Below, piece after piece: positions 44,303-53,449 of a DNA stretch of 64,000 nucleotides. Position numbers and translations under genes: made by a program. Under the pieces are notes generated by a model. It was not told the origin of the DNA. It saw only the letters and a list, made by a program, of their open reading frames with translations, and did no database searches. Every line of letters starts with the position of its first letter. The stretch's first letter is position 1. The stretch is from Chitinophaga sp. YR627 (GTDB lineage: Bacteria > Bacteroidota > Bacteroidia > Chitinophagales > Chitinophagaceae): positions 992,001-1,056,000 of the forward strand of contig NZ_FOUX01000003.1 in NCBI RefSeq assembly GCF_900114995.1, in the 5' to 3' direction.

Positions 44303-44725
44303 TTATCCGGCGCGTAAAAGCCTTTTTTTATCCGGTAACACTGATAACTGCAGCCGGATCGTATCCGGAGGCAGCAGGTCGTTAATGATATCAGGCCATT
44401 CCACAAAACTGATCGCATGATCGCGGTATATGGTGTCTTCTACGCCTGCAGCGATGGCTTCTTCCTCGTCCTTGAGACGATAGAGATCGAGGTGAAAAAT
44501 GCTGTACTGCCGGCCATCTTCCCTGAAAGCATATTCATTGATAATGGAAAAAGTGGGACTGGCAGTTGCGTCCTCCACACCTCTGGCGGCGCACAATGCT
44601 TTTATAAACGTGGTTTTGCCTGCTCCCATCGGGCCTTCCAGGGTAAATATATGTTGCCCCTTGTAATGTTGCCAGAAGCTTTCAGCCGTGGCAGGCAGAT
44701 CTTCCTGAGAAAATGTCCATTCCAT
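44303..44725 (-). CDS. tsaE: tRNA threonylcarbamoyladenosine biosynthesis ATPase TsaE
   Basis: 140 residues. P-loop LEGPMGAGKTTFIKAL, then SPTFSIINEY and FHLDLYRLKDEEEAIAAG, followed by SFVEWPDII, all standard TsaE/YjeE blocks. It works with TsaB and TsaD to make t6A37 in tRNAs reading ANN codons. It precedes ald on the minus strand with a 67-base gap, perhaps cotranscribed; this pairing is common in the phylum. Confidence 0.95.
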   Translation of the reverse strand: MEWTFSQEDLPATAESFWQHYKGQHIFTLEGPMGAGKTTFIKALCAARGVEDATASPTFSIINEYAFREDGRQYSIFHLDLYRLKDEEEAIAAGVEDTIYRDHAISFVEWPDIINDLLPPDTIRLQLSVLPDKKRLLRAG

Positions 44726-44875
44726 GGAGTAAATTTAGCTAATTACTATGTCATTGGTTGCTACCCAGTTGCATTAAAAATCCCGGTACCCGGAACGGAT
44801 TGATAATCTGTATGATAAGCCCGTATGCCGATACTCCGTTGCATTAATATTTTATTCGCGTAAAACGGTGCATGG

Positions 44876-44883
44876 TACCTTTG
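44876..44883 (+). promoter_or_regulatory. -7 promoter element of copA
   Basis: TACCTTTG fits TAnnTTTG, 37 bases before the ATG. No -33 element or metal-regulator palindrome could be recognised. Confidence 0.5.
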
Positions 44884-44920
44884 TAATGGTATTTTGATAT
44901 TAATATTTATTCAGTAGAAC

Positions 44921-47026
44921 ATGGAAACGATCAGTTGTAAAGTAAGGGGTATGCATTGCACCAATTGCGCGCAATCGGTGTCTAAATACCTTGAACATAA
45001 AGGCATGCAGGACGTAAATGTGAGCTTCGCCACAGAAGAATTGAGCTTTACCCTCCCGGAAGGCATCGCATCCGCTACTGAAGTACTGAATGGGGTCAGC
45101 CAGATGGGCTATCAGATCATACTGCCCGACCAGCCTCTGCCTAAAACAGCATTTCTAAATACCCTGAGCTTTAAATTTATTTTCTGCGCCATATTTACCG
45201 CCCCATTGTTACTGCATATGTGGGTACACTGGGCGTGGTTGCATAACCCATATGTACAGCTGGCTTTATCCACACCGGTATATCTGGTAGGTTTATGGCA
45301 CTTTGGGCGTAGCGCATGGCGTTCCCTGGTCAACAAACTGGCCAATATGGATGTACTGATCACATTGGGGGCTACTGCTGCCTATGGATACAGCCTCGCA
45401 GGTACTTTACTGCATCTTGGCAGTGAGTATATGTTCTATGAAACAACAGCTGCGATCATCACACTCGTTTTTCTGGGTAATCTGCTGGAAGAACGTTCCG
45501 TGAAACAAACGACTACCGCGATTGCGGATCTGGCACGTATGCAGGTGACCACAGCCCGGTTGATCACCGATCACGGGAATCATGAACATATTCATATCGT
45601 CGATAACCAGACCCTGAAACCTGGAGATAAGGTATTAGTCAATACAGGTGACAAAATCCCTATGGATGGTACTATTTACTGGGGCAACGGGCATATCAAC
45701 GAGTCCATGATCACCGGAGAGAGTACGCCCGTATCCAAAAAGGAAAAGGATAAGGTCATCGGTGGTACCATCATGGAAGATGGTAGCGTCAAAATGTTCA
45801 TTACCGCAACAGGAAAGGATACCGTATTATCCTATATCATAGAACTGGTAAAACAGGCCCAGGGGAGCAAACCCAATATGCAAAGACTGGCAGACAGGAT
45901 CAGCGGTATTTTTGTGCCCCTGGTGCTGGGTATTTCCATTGCCACTTTCCTTGGATGGCTGCTTTTCAGTCAGGTGACTACCGGAGAGGCGATTATGAAG
46001 AGCATCGCTGTACTGGTCATTGCCTGTCCCTGTGCAATGGGACTGGCTACACCGGCAGCTGTGATGGTGGGCCTGGGACGTGCTGCGAATAACGGTATTC
46101 TGATCAAAGGGGCCAATACACTGGAAGCTTTTAAGGATATTAAATATGTAGTCCTGGATAAAACGGGTACCCTCACGACCGGGAAATTACAGATAGGTAA
46201 GTACCACTTTGAAGGCATGACCGAACAGGAGTTCAAAGCCACTGTTTATAGTCTGGAGAAATATTCCTCCCACCCGATTGCCCGTTCTCTTTCCGGTCAG
46301 TGGAAAGGACAGGGAGAGGCCGGATTATTACAGGTCAGAGAGATCAAAGGCCGCGGTATGCAGGCAAAAGATACACAGGGCAATGAGTGGCAGCTGGGTT
46401 CCTATACAATGGCGGAACAGGCTACCAAAGATGATAATCATAACATTTATCTGCTGAAAAACGGGCAACTGGCAGGCTGGATCGACTTTACGGATGAGAT
46501 CAGACCAGATGCCGCCCGGATGGTGCAGCTGTTGCAGCACAGGGGGATCAAAACGGTGTTGCTGAGCGGAGATACAGAAAGAAAGTGCCGGGAACTGGCT
46601 GCACAGGTAGGGATCACGGAAGTATTTGCCGGACAAACACCTGAACAGAAGCTACAAAAGATAGATGCCCTGATGAAAGAAGCTGCCGTAGCGATGGTGG
46701 GTGACGGTATCAATGACGCTCCTGCCCTGGCAAGAGCCAGTATTGGTATCTCCCTGAGTGATGCCACACATGTGGCCATGCAGAGCGCCAATGTGATCCT
46801 GCTGAATAACCGCCTGTCATCACTGCCACTGGCCCTGGGACTGGGACGGCATACTTACCTGACAATCAAACAGAACCTTTTCTGGGCATTTATCTATAAT
46901 ATCATTGCTATTCCTTTCGCCGCATTTGGCGTATTAAGCCCTATTTCGGGCGCCGGTGTAATGGCCCTGTCAGATATCGTCCTGGCAGTGAACTCAGTCA
47001 GATTACGCTATAAAAAGGTGGTCTGA
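44921..47026 (+). CDS. copA: Copper-exporting P1B-type ATPase
   Basis: 701 residues. One N-terminal heavy-metal-associated domain with GMHCTNC (C13, C16); membrane CPC motif in VIACPCAMGLATP (about residue 370); phosphorylation site DKTGTLTTG (D about 413); SHPIA of the P1B nucleotide domain; GDGINDAPALA hinge. CPC with a single CxxC is the Cu(I)-type pattern. It exports copper to the periplasm. The next gene, recQ, starts 50 bases on. Not obviously linked to the peptide cluster downstream. Confidence 0.93.
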   Translation: METISCKVRGMHCTNCAQSVSKYLEHKGMQDVNVSFATEELSFTLPEGIASATEVLNGVSQMGYQIILPDQPLPKTAFLNTLSFKFIFCAIFTAPLLLHMWVHWAWLHNPYVQLALSTPVYLVGLWHFGRSAWRSLVNKLANMDVLITLGATAAYGYSLAGTLLHLGSEYMFYETTAAIITLVFLGNLLEERSVKQTTTAIADLARMQVTTARLITDHGNHEHIHIVDNQTLKPGDKVLVNTGDKIPMDGTIYWGNGHINESMITGESTPVSKKEKDKVIGGTIMEDGSVKMFITATGKDTVLSYIIELVKQAQGSKPNMQRLADRISGIFVPLVLGISIATFLGWLLFSQVTTGEAIMKSIAVLVIACPCAMGLATPAAVMVGLGRAANNGILIKGANTLEAFKDIKYVVLDKTGTLTTGKLQIGKYHFEGMTEQEFKATVYSLEKYSSHPIARSLSGQWKGQGEAGLLQVREIKGRGMQAKDTQGNEWQLGSYTMAEQATKDDNHNIYLLKNGQLAGWIDFTDEIRPDAARMVQLLQHRGIKTVLLSGDTERKCRELAAQVGITEVFAGQTPEQKLQKIDALMKEAAVAMVGDGINDAPALARASIGISLSDATHVAMQSANVILLNNRLSSLPLALGLGRHTYLTIKQNLFWAFIYNIIAIPFAAFGVLSPISGAGVMALSDIVLAVNSVRLRYKKVV

Positions 47027-47075
47027 GTATTGCATCCTGTAGGAGCAGATTCTTTATTTTTACACCTGCTCAGAT

Positions 47076-48980
47076 ATGCTCAATCCATCCGACATACTCA
47101 AGAAGTTCTGGGGATACGAACAATTCCGTCCTTTACAGGAAGATATCATACAATCGATCATCAACGGAAAAGATACCCTTGCATTGCTGCCTACGGGTGG
47201 AGGTAAGTCCATTTGCTTCCAGGTACCGGCCCTGATGAAACCAGGCCTGTGTCTGGTCGTGACCCCGCTGATCGCGTTGATGAAAGACCAGGTAGCGAAT
47301 CTGCAAAAGCGGAATATACCCGCTGCTGCGATCTATGCCGGTATGTATTATCAGGATGTGGAACGACTCCTGGAAGAAGCCCGCAGAGGAAAGTACAAGT
47401 TCCTGTATGTTTCTCCGGAGCGCTTGCAGAGTAAGCGGTTCCTGGAGTATTGTGACGGGATGCCGGTGAACCTGCTGGCTATTGATGAAGCACACTGTAT
47501 TTCACAGTGGGGCTATGATTTTCGACCTGCCTATCTGGAAATAGCGGCTATCAGGGAGTATTTTCCAGGAGTGCGTGTACTGGCACTTACCGCATCTGCA
47601 ACTCCTGAAGTACAGCAGGATATCTGTGAAAAGCTGCTCATGAAAAGGGCGGTAATATTTACTAAAAGCTTTGCCCGCGCTAATCTTTCCTATAGTGTTA
47701 TTGAAGAGGATAATAAACCTGAAAAGCTGAAGCACATCCTGCAAAGGGTACCTGGTAGCGCCATCGTCTATTGTCGTAACCGGAAGCGTACCCGGGAGAT
47801 TGCTGATATGCTGGAACAGGAGGGGATTTCTGCAACCTACTATCACGCAGGACTGACCGGAGAGGAGCGTACTGCACGACAGGAGTTATGGATTAACGGC
47901 CGTATACGGGTGATCGCCTGTACCAATGCTTTCGGTATGGGGATCGATAAGCCGGATGTACGGGTGGTGGTGCATTATGATGCGACCGATGCACTGGAAG
48001 CCTACTATCAGGAAGCTGGCCGCGCAGGCAGAGATGAAAAGAAAGCTTATGCCGTACTCCTGTATCAGCAGCAGGAACTGAATGAAATGGTGCAGGCCAT
48101 GCAGTTACAGTTTCCCGAAATATCTGAGATCCGTGAAGTGTACCAAAGTCTGGTCAACTACCTGCAGGTGGCAGTGGGCAGTGCGGAAGGAGTATACTAT
48201 GATTTTGATATCAATGATTTTGTCAGAAGATTTAATCTCAATATCACGATTGCCTATAGCGCCCTACGTATACTGGAGCAGGAAGGGATACTACAGTTAA
48301 GTGAAAGTGTATTTATGCCTTCACGGATAGAGTTTGTGATCAGTAAGCAGACGCTGTACGATTTTACAGATATGCAACCTGACTTCGAACCCATCACCCA
48401 GACATTGCTGCGTACCTATGAAGGTATTTTCGATACACCTGTGCCGGTGTATGAAAAACAGCTTGCACGTATTTTAAGAAAACCTGAACCACAGATAGTA
48501 CAGTGGTTACAACAACTGCATCAGCGGCGGATCATTCAGTATAATCAGCGTAAGGAAGAACCACAGCTGTGCTTTTCGCAGGAACGTGTATCTGCACAAC
48601 ATCTGCAGATAGATGCCGGAAAGATAAAAGAGCGTATGAAGGCATATAAAGCCCGGCTGGATGCCATGATGGGTTATGTAGAGAACAGGGATATCTGTCG
48701 TACGCAATTGCTGGTAAGGTATTTCGGTGAGAGAAATTCAGCGGAATGCGGTACCTGTGATGTGTGTATTGAGAAGAAGAAAAGACCATTGGAAGCAAAG
48801 GCAGGCGCCACAATCGCCAGTCAGCTGATCGCGCAGTTAGGGAGTGAGCCGGAGGAATGGAGTGTAGTGAGGAACAGACTCTCATCTATTGAAGAAGATG
48901 CATTGCTGGAAGTGATGCAGTTCCTGATCCTGGAAGAGAAAGCAGGCAGAGACGCTGATGGGAAAGTTTATCTCAGATAA
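47076..48980 (+). CDS. recQ: ATP-dependent DNA helicase RecQ
   Basis: 634 residues. Helicase motifs: motif 0 FRPLQEDIIQ, Walker A LPTGGGKSICFQ, DEAHCISQWGYDFRP, motif VI GRAGRDEKKA. The RQC zinc cysteines are in SAECGTCDVC. The C-terminus (SEPEEWSVVRNRLSSIEEDALL) is winged-helix-like and there seems to be no HRDC domain, so it is a short RecQ; many Bacteroidota have two forms. It unwinds 3'-tailed DNA in repair. A very strong terminator follows. Confidence 0.93.
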   Translation: MLNPSDILKKFWGYEQFRPLQEDIIQSIINGKDTLALLPTGGGKSICFQVPALMKPGLCLVVTPLIALMKDQVANLQKRNIPAAAIYAGMYYQDVERLLEEARRGKYKFLYVSPERLQSKRFLEYCDGMPVNLLAIDEAHCISQWGYDFRPAYLEIAAIREYFPGVRVLALTASATPEVQQDICEKLLMKRAVIFTKSFARANLSYSVIEEDNKPEKLKHILQRVPGSAIVYCRNRKRTREIADMLEQEGISATYYHAGLTGEERTARQELWINGRIRVIACTNAFGMGIDKPDVRVVVHYDATDALEAYYQEAGRAGRDEKKAYAVLLYQQQELNEMVQAMQLQFPEISEIREVYQSLVNYLQVAVGSAEGVYYDFDINDFVRRFNLNITIAYSALRILEQEGILQLSESVFMPSRIEFVISKQTLYDFTDMQPDFEPITQTLLRTYEGIFDTPVPVYEKQLARILRKPEPQIVQWLQQLHQRRIIQYNQRKEEPQLCFSQERVSAQHLQIDAGKIKERMKAYKARLDAMMGYVENRDICRTQLLVRYFGERNSAECGTCDVCIEKKKRPLEAKAGATIASQLIAQLGSEPEEWSVVRNRLSSIEEDALLEVMQFLILEEKAGRDADGKVYLR

Positions 48981-48985
48981 GATGA

Positions 48986-49042
48986 TTTGTATAAAAGCGA
49001 AAGCCGTACGCCTGAGGCGTACGGCTTTCGCTTTTATACAAA
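48986..49042. terminator. Long bidirectional terminator between recQ and the oxidoreductase
   Basis: 27-bp perfect inverted repeat with a 3-base loop (core agcgaaagccgtacgcc); A- and T-rich arms serve both convergent genes. Confidence 0.88.
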
Positions 49043-49051
49043 ATGATTGTG

Positions 49052-50098
49052 TTACAGTTTAACGATACTACCGGTTTTGCTGCTTTCAAAAGCGGCTTCA
49101 ATGACACGGATCACATTGACTGCGTCAGTAGGCTGAACCGGTACAGGTGCACCATTTGCAATAGCTGCATACATACCATCGAAGTATTCGAGGTAATTAC
49201 CTTTTGGCGAAGGCAGGTATTTTCTGATCACTTCTCCGTCTTTCTCTGTGTGTATCAGGCCCCATTCATGAATGCCTTCTATACCCCATCCTGGTGCGCC
49301 AGGCATGAGTCCCTGTTGCAGCATGGTTTCCTGCGTATCGGCTTTTGTTTTGATGAAAGAACCTTTACGGCCATGGAACTGATAGGATGGAATTGGTTCT
49401 CTGGTGATATAGCTGCATTTTAAACGAACACGCAGTTTATCATAGAAGAAGACCAGTTCGAAGTAATCGTCCACCAGGGACTCTTTACGGATGATACGGA
49501 TATCAGCCCAGATACCGTCAGGCATACCGAACAGTTGCAGCCCCTGATCTACCAGGTGAGAGCCAAGGTCATACAGACCGCCGGTTCCCGGTAATGCCGC
49601 TTCTTTATGTTTCTTGTAACTGAGTTCTTCGCGGTAGCGGTCATAGTGGATTTCAGCTTCCAGTATATCACCCAGATCGCCGCTGCTGATGACCTGTTGT
49701 ACGATCTTGAAATCGCTGTCAAAACGTCTGTTATGATAAACGCTCAGTAAAAGACCTTTGCTTTTAGCCAGTTCCACCAGTTCCTGTCCTTCTTTGGATG
49801 CAACGGTGAACGGTTTTTCTACAATCACATGTTTGCCTGCATTCAGCGCAGCTTTGGTATACTCGTAGTGTGTATAGTTAGGCGTGTTTACAACGATCAG
49901 TTCCAGGCTGTCATCCTGGAGCATTTCTTCTACACTCTTGTACACCTTTACATCAGGATATCTTTCCTGAGCCATGTGTTTACTTCTTTCCACTACAGCC
50001 GTGAATGCAAATCCGGGATGTACATGAATAAATGGTGCGTGAAAAACGTGGCCTGACATGCCATAGGCGCATATGCCGGTTTTGATAATTTTTTCCAT
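49052..50098 (-). CDS. Gfo/Idh/MocA-family oxidoreductase
   Basis: 348 residues. Rossmann fold with GICAYGMSGHVFHAPFI (family members often read GxGxxGxxFHAPxI), VVNTPNYTHYEYTKAAL, then HVIVEKPFTVASKEGQEL with the catalytic Lys in EKP, and the C-terminal alpha/beta domain with GGLYDLGSHLVDQ. The type is close to YdgJ-like oxidoreductases. NAD(P)-dependent oxidation of a sugar, inositol or related molecule is expected. It stands alone, ended by the shared terminator. Confidence 0.9.
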   Translation of the reverse strand: MEKIIKTGICAYGMSGHVFHAPFIHVHPGFAFTAVVERSKHMAQERYPDVKVYKSVEEMLQDDSLELIVVNTPNYTHYEYTKAALNAGKHVIVEKPFTVASKEGQELVELAKSKGLLLSVYHNRRFDSDFKIVQQVISSGDLGDILEAEIHYDRYREELSYKKHKEAALPGTGGLYDLGSHLVDQGLQLFGMPDGIWADIRIIRKESLVDDYFELVFFYDKLRVRLKCSYITREPIPSYQFHGRKGSFIKTKADTQETMLQQGLMPGAPGWGIEGIHEWGLIHTEKDGEVIRKYLPSPKGNYLEYFDGMYAAIANGAPVPVQPTDAVNVIRVIEAAFESSKTGSIVKL

Positions 50099-50200
50099 GT
50101 AATCTTTAGTTTGATCTATTGAGGCAATAAGATAATGAATCTTAAGAAAATGATATCAATAAAATGTATGACAGGCAGGAATGGGAGGGGGGAATACAAT

Positions 50201-50244
50201 AAAAAAAGCCTGGCAGAAAGACGTTTGTTACGCTGCTGCCAGGC
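50201..50244 (-). terminator. Terminator of the DUF1573 gene
   Basis: 9-bp stem gcctggcag / ctgccaggc (50208-50216 with 50236-50244); on the minus strand it is followed by seven T. Confidence 0.85.
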
Positions 50245-50266
50245 AATAAGGTGATTGTAGCAAGGC

Positions 50267-50668
50267 TTAGTTCTGTACCGTTCCTGTCAGATGTAATTCT
50301 TTTTCCTGGTCAATGCCTTTGATCTTTACCCAGATGGTTTTGTTTTGTTGTCCAACCGAGTTGGCAGAATAAGTAGTGGTTACTTTTCCTGTTTTACCTG
50401 GCAGTACGGGTTCTTTCGTCCATGTAGGAGCGGTGCATCCGCAGCTGGTACGTACATTTTCAATCAGCACCGGTTGTTTTTCCACATTGGTAAACTCAAA
50501 ATTGACAGTAACGGGTTTGTTAAAAGCAGTGGTACCGAAGTCAACATTTTCCTTTTTGAATTTTACTTTGCTGTCTGCAGGGTGTTCCGTAGCGGTAGAG
50601 GTGTTTGTCTGGGCTTGGGTGCATAAGAAAAAGAGGCTGACAAAAAGGGTTAAAGCTAATTTCTTCAT
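50267..50668 (-). CDS. DUF1573 exported protein
   Basis: 133 residues with signal peptide (ALTLFVSLFFLCTQAQ). Mature part is a single Ig-like DUF1573 domain: FKKENVDFGTTAFNKPV, FEFTNVEKQPVLIENVRTSCGCTAP with the conserved CGC, and LPGKTGKVTTTY. Function is not established; probably a periplasmic or surface domain. Divergent from the aldo/keto reductase gene, and outside the peptide cluster. Confidence 0.9.
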   Translation of the reverse strand: MKKLALTLFVSLFFLCTQAQTNTSTATEHPADSKVKFKKENVDFGTTAFNKPVTVNFEFTNVEKQPVLIENVRTSCGCTAPTWTKEPVLPGKTGKVTTTYSANSVGQQNKTIWVKIKGIDQEKELHLTGTVQN

Positions 50669-50772
50669 GTTATACTTTTGAGGGTTATAGATAAAGTAAA
50701 TTTAAAGAAAATGTGGTAAACGCTATAAAGGATTTATTTTAGCTATCCGAAGCCCTTTTTAAACCCTGAAAT

Positions 50773-52059
50773 ATGTTACCGATACAACAATTGACTGCCG
50801 CCGGATTTGGCGCTTACCGTACATCAGTTAACCAGCAGGAACACCATGAAGCCCTTCTTGCTGCTATATATGCCGGATGTAATCTGCTTGATACCGCAGG
50901 TAATTATCTGAATGGCGCTTCTGAAAGACTTATAGGAGAGGTCCTGTCAGCGCATCAGCTCAGAGAGAAGGTTTTTATTGTGACGAAAGCAGGTTATATA
51001 CAAGGGGAAAGCCTGCCCCTGCTGGATACTGTAGACAATAGACTACTGGAAGATGAAGTGATTACCTTTTCTGAAAGGATGAAATATTCTGTCCATCCGG
51101 TATACCTGGAATTACAGTTGCAGCTTTCCTTACAGCGCATGCAGACTGATTATGTGGATACATTTCTATTACATAATCCTGAGCATTATTTCCGGCAAAC
51201 GAATGTGACATTGAGTAAAGATGAGTATTACGATCGTATCAGAAAAGCATTTTTATGGATGGAAACACAGGTTGATAAAGGTGTGATAAGATACTATGGT
51301 ATTAGTTCCAATACTTTCCCTTTTGATACGGCAGCAGATGATACTACAGATCTTGACAGACTGTTGGATATCGCGCGCAGTATCCGGTCTGAACATCATT
51401 TTAAATTCATACAGTTTCCTTTTAATCTGCTTGAGCAACAGGCGCTTGCGCCACATCATAACGGACGAAGTATTATAGCTGCTGCAAAGGAAAATGATAT
51501 CATCACCATTGCAAACAGACCATTGAGTAGTCAACAGGGAAATGAGATTATCAGGTTTGCCTCTTATGAGAAAGAGGCCGCAAAATTGCAGGAGGAAAAA
51601 GATTTGTTGCTGGTAGAAAAGGCGATAACGTTAATACAACAACGAATGATCAGGAATGGGCTTGAAGAAGATGTGTTGTCTTTGCCGGTTGTTAAAATTA
51701 TTCATGAGCGATGGATGAGTATTGGTACCCCAGATGCGGTGGAGCAGGTGTTTCAGACACATTTGTATCCACTACTCAGAACTTTGTATGATAATAATAT
51801 TCCGGTTACGCACAAACGCATATACGAAAAACTCAAACAGTTGTGTAAAGATTACTCACGAAAAGAACTCACGTTGAAGGCTGCTGCATGGAGAGATAAA
51901 TTTGTCCAAAATGGCTTTTTACCAGCTAATGATAAACGAAAAATTTCTGAGCTCGCTTGTGAATATTGTCTGAAATCCGGTATGGATCACGTTTTGGTAG
52001 GAATGACAAAGAAAGCTTATGTAAAGTCTATTGAGCGTTTGTTCTCAATGCGTGACTAA
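50773..52059 (+). CDS. Aldo/keto reductase with extra C-terminal helical region
   Basis: 428 residues, about 100 more than usual. The N-terminal AKR barrel shows the tetrad D40 and Y45 (NLLDTAGNYLNG), K72 (IVTKAGY) and H134 (FLLHNPEH), and an RYYGISSNTFPF block. After the barrel strand IITIANRPL comes a charged helical stretch (about 255-390) before a final SGMDHVLVGMTKKAYVKSI, which is the normal end of the fold, so the helical part is an insertion. It is the first plus-strand gene before the peptide cluster, 112 bases upstream of the HQxxH protein. Membership of the cluster is possible but unproven. Confidence 0.82.
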   Translation: MLPIQQLTAAGFGAYRTSVNQQEHHEALLAAIYAGCNLLDTAGNYLNGASERLIGEVLSAHQLREKVFIVTKAGYIQGESLPLLDTVDNRLLEDEVITFSERMKYSVHPVYLELQLQLSLQRMQTDYVDTFLLHNPEHYFRQTNVTLSKDEYYDRIRKAFLWMETQVDKGVIRYYGISSNTFPFDTAADDTTDLDRLLDIARSIRSEHHFKFIQFPFNLLEQQALAPHHNGRSIIAAAKENDIITIANRPLSSQQGNEIIRFASYEKEAAKLQEEKDLLLVEKAITLIQQRMIRNGLEEDVLSLPVVKIIHERWMSIGTPDAVEQVFQTHLYPLLRTLYDNNIPVTHKRIYEKLKQLCKDYSRKELTLKAAAWRDKFVQNGFLPANDKRKISELACEYCLKSGMDHVLVGMTKKAYVKSIERLFSMRD

Positions 52060-52170
52060 ATTTTTTTGGAGGATTGGAAAATGTTACTAAATTCGTTTTG
52101 AAGATTAAAGAAAGGAAGTAAGAAGTGTTGCCCAATAAATTAAGACCCATAACATAACATCCACAACACT

Positions 52171-53409
52171 ATGTTACCCCTCAATATCACGCGGAGACCG
52201 GATCACTCAACAGATTTTATTGATGATCTCAAGCTGCAGGATAAGCTGGAAGAACTTGCGCAAACAATAAAAATACTGGTATATAAGGAGGACGAAAATA
52301 TCATATCCCTACTGGACATCAATGATGATGATATCTTTCTGGAACCCCTGTTATTTGCCTGGTTTAATAACGCGACAGCTCCCAACCGTCCTTCACTGGA
52401 ACAGATCCTGTTTGGATACATTTCTGAAGAACAGCGACCAAATTCGTTTACAGCGACATTTGACCCGCATGGGATAGCTTATCTGCCTAAGATGGGAAGC
52501 ATTTGCCTTACCGGTGCAACCCAGATAGAAACAGCGCAGGTGCGCTACAGAGGAGGAACTGCCTTCGAAGTAAGACATGGTGATATACCGCTGACACATA
52601 CTTTTGTGCCACTGCAGATGGTTGGTGATTTTGAATTACTACCATTCAATCATCCACTGTTTTACAAGTATTTTGTCCCTGTACGTGAAGACGCTGTTGT
52701 AGATGCATCAGCGATCGATACCTACAACATCAGCGTGTTACAGCGCGATAACCTGGAACGTGCCCTGAAGCTCATTGAAGTACATTGTCCTGCCTTTTAC
52801 AGGTTGTCCTGTATGACCAACCGCAAGATAGTGATCTTTAACAGTGAACCCGTTAACAGCTTTGCTACGAAAGAATTACAGGGGACTGTGTTCCTGAATG
52901 CAAATGCGAACAGCAGCATCGCTTTTTTTCTGGATGATTTGATACACCAATGGTCACACAATATGCTCAACGCTTACATGTTCAATATGGACGAGTATTT
53001 TGTGATCAATCCTGAACTGAAATTATTATCAGATTATTCAGGGATAACAGCTGACAAAAGAAATATCTACGACGCTTTCCATGGAATATTTACCGTGGCA
53101 CAACGTGTGAAATGTTTTGATGTGTTGTTTCGGTTAAAGGATGCATTCTCCAGAGAGGAACGCCATGAACTGATAGCCCGATACTGTGACCAGAGCCGGA
53201 GATACAAGACCGGTATGCAACAGGTTGTTTTTTCAGAAGTCTATACCGATGCAGGAGAAAATCTCTATACAGCCCTGCATGAAGGTATCGGGCATACACT
53301 GGAAAACATCCGGCATATACTGGATCGTGCGGACTTCTCCAATCAGGTTTCCAGGTTTAGTTATCCTAAATTTTGTCTCTTAAATGATTACTCAATAACC
53401 AGCGAATAA
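52171..53409 (+). CDS. HExxH-type peptide-modification enzyme-like protein (HQxxH variant)
   Basis: 412 residues, no signal peptide. The central region SSIAFFLDDLIHQWSHNML places H259 and H263 in an H-x-x-x-H helix, followed by DKRNIYDAFHGIFTVAQRV (R297, H304), which resembles the later blocks of the family of HExxH-motif putative peptide-modification proteins found in RiPP clusters. Some members of that family are reported iron/2-oxoglutarate hydroxylases. Here Glu is replaced by Gln (HQWSH), so zinc-peptidase catalysis is unlikely while two His ligands are kept. A second HEGIGH stretch lies at 370-375. Upstream of the TonB-type gene and the precursor. Family call moderately sure. Confidence 0.6.
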   Translation: MLPLNITRRPDHSTDFIDDLKLQDKLEELAQTIKILVYKEDENIISLLDINDDDIFLEPLLFAWFNNATAPNRPSLEQILFGYISEEQRPNSFTATFDPHGIAYLPKMGSICLTGATQIETAQVRYRGGTAFEVRHGDIPLTHTFVPLQMVGDFELLPFNHPLFYKYFVPVREDAVVDASAIDTYNISVLQRDNLERALKLIEVHCPAFYRLSCMTNRKIVIFNSEPVNSFATKELQGTVFLNANANSSIAFFLDDLIHQWSHNMLNAYMFNMDEYFVINPELKLLSDYSGITADKRNIYDAFHGIFTVAQRVKCFDVLFRLKDAFSREERHELIARYCDQSRRYKTGMQQVVFSEVYTDAGENLYTALHEGIGHTLENIRHILDRADFSNQVSRFSYPKFCLLNDYSITSE

Positions 53410-53449
53410 CCAATAGATCCTGTTCCGATTTGCTTTTAAATGAAAACCT

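Noticed and set aside
44921..47026. copA as part of the peptide locus, since a Cys-His peptide might bind copper
   Set aside because: It is separated by recQ and two minus-strand genes and has its own promoter; no evidence links it.
49013..49015. The 27-bp palindrome at 48986-49042 as a mobile-element end
   Set aside because: It sits exactly between convergent stop codons with T-rich arms; a bidirectional terminator explains it.
52060..52170. A second precursor peptide between the AKR and HQxxH genes
   Set aside because: The only ATG there gives a 6-residue frame (MLLNSF).
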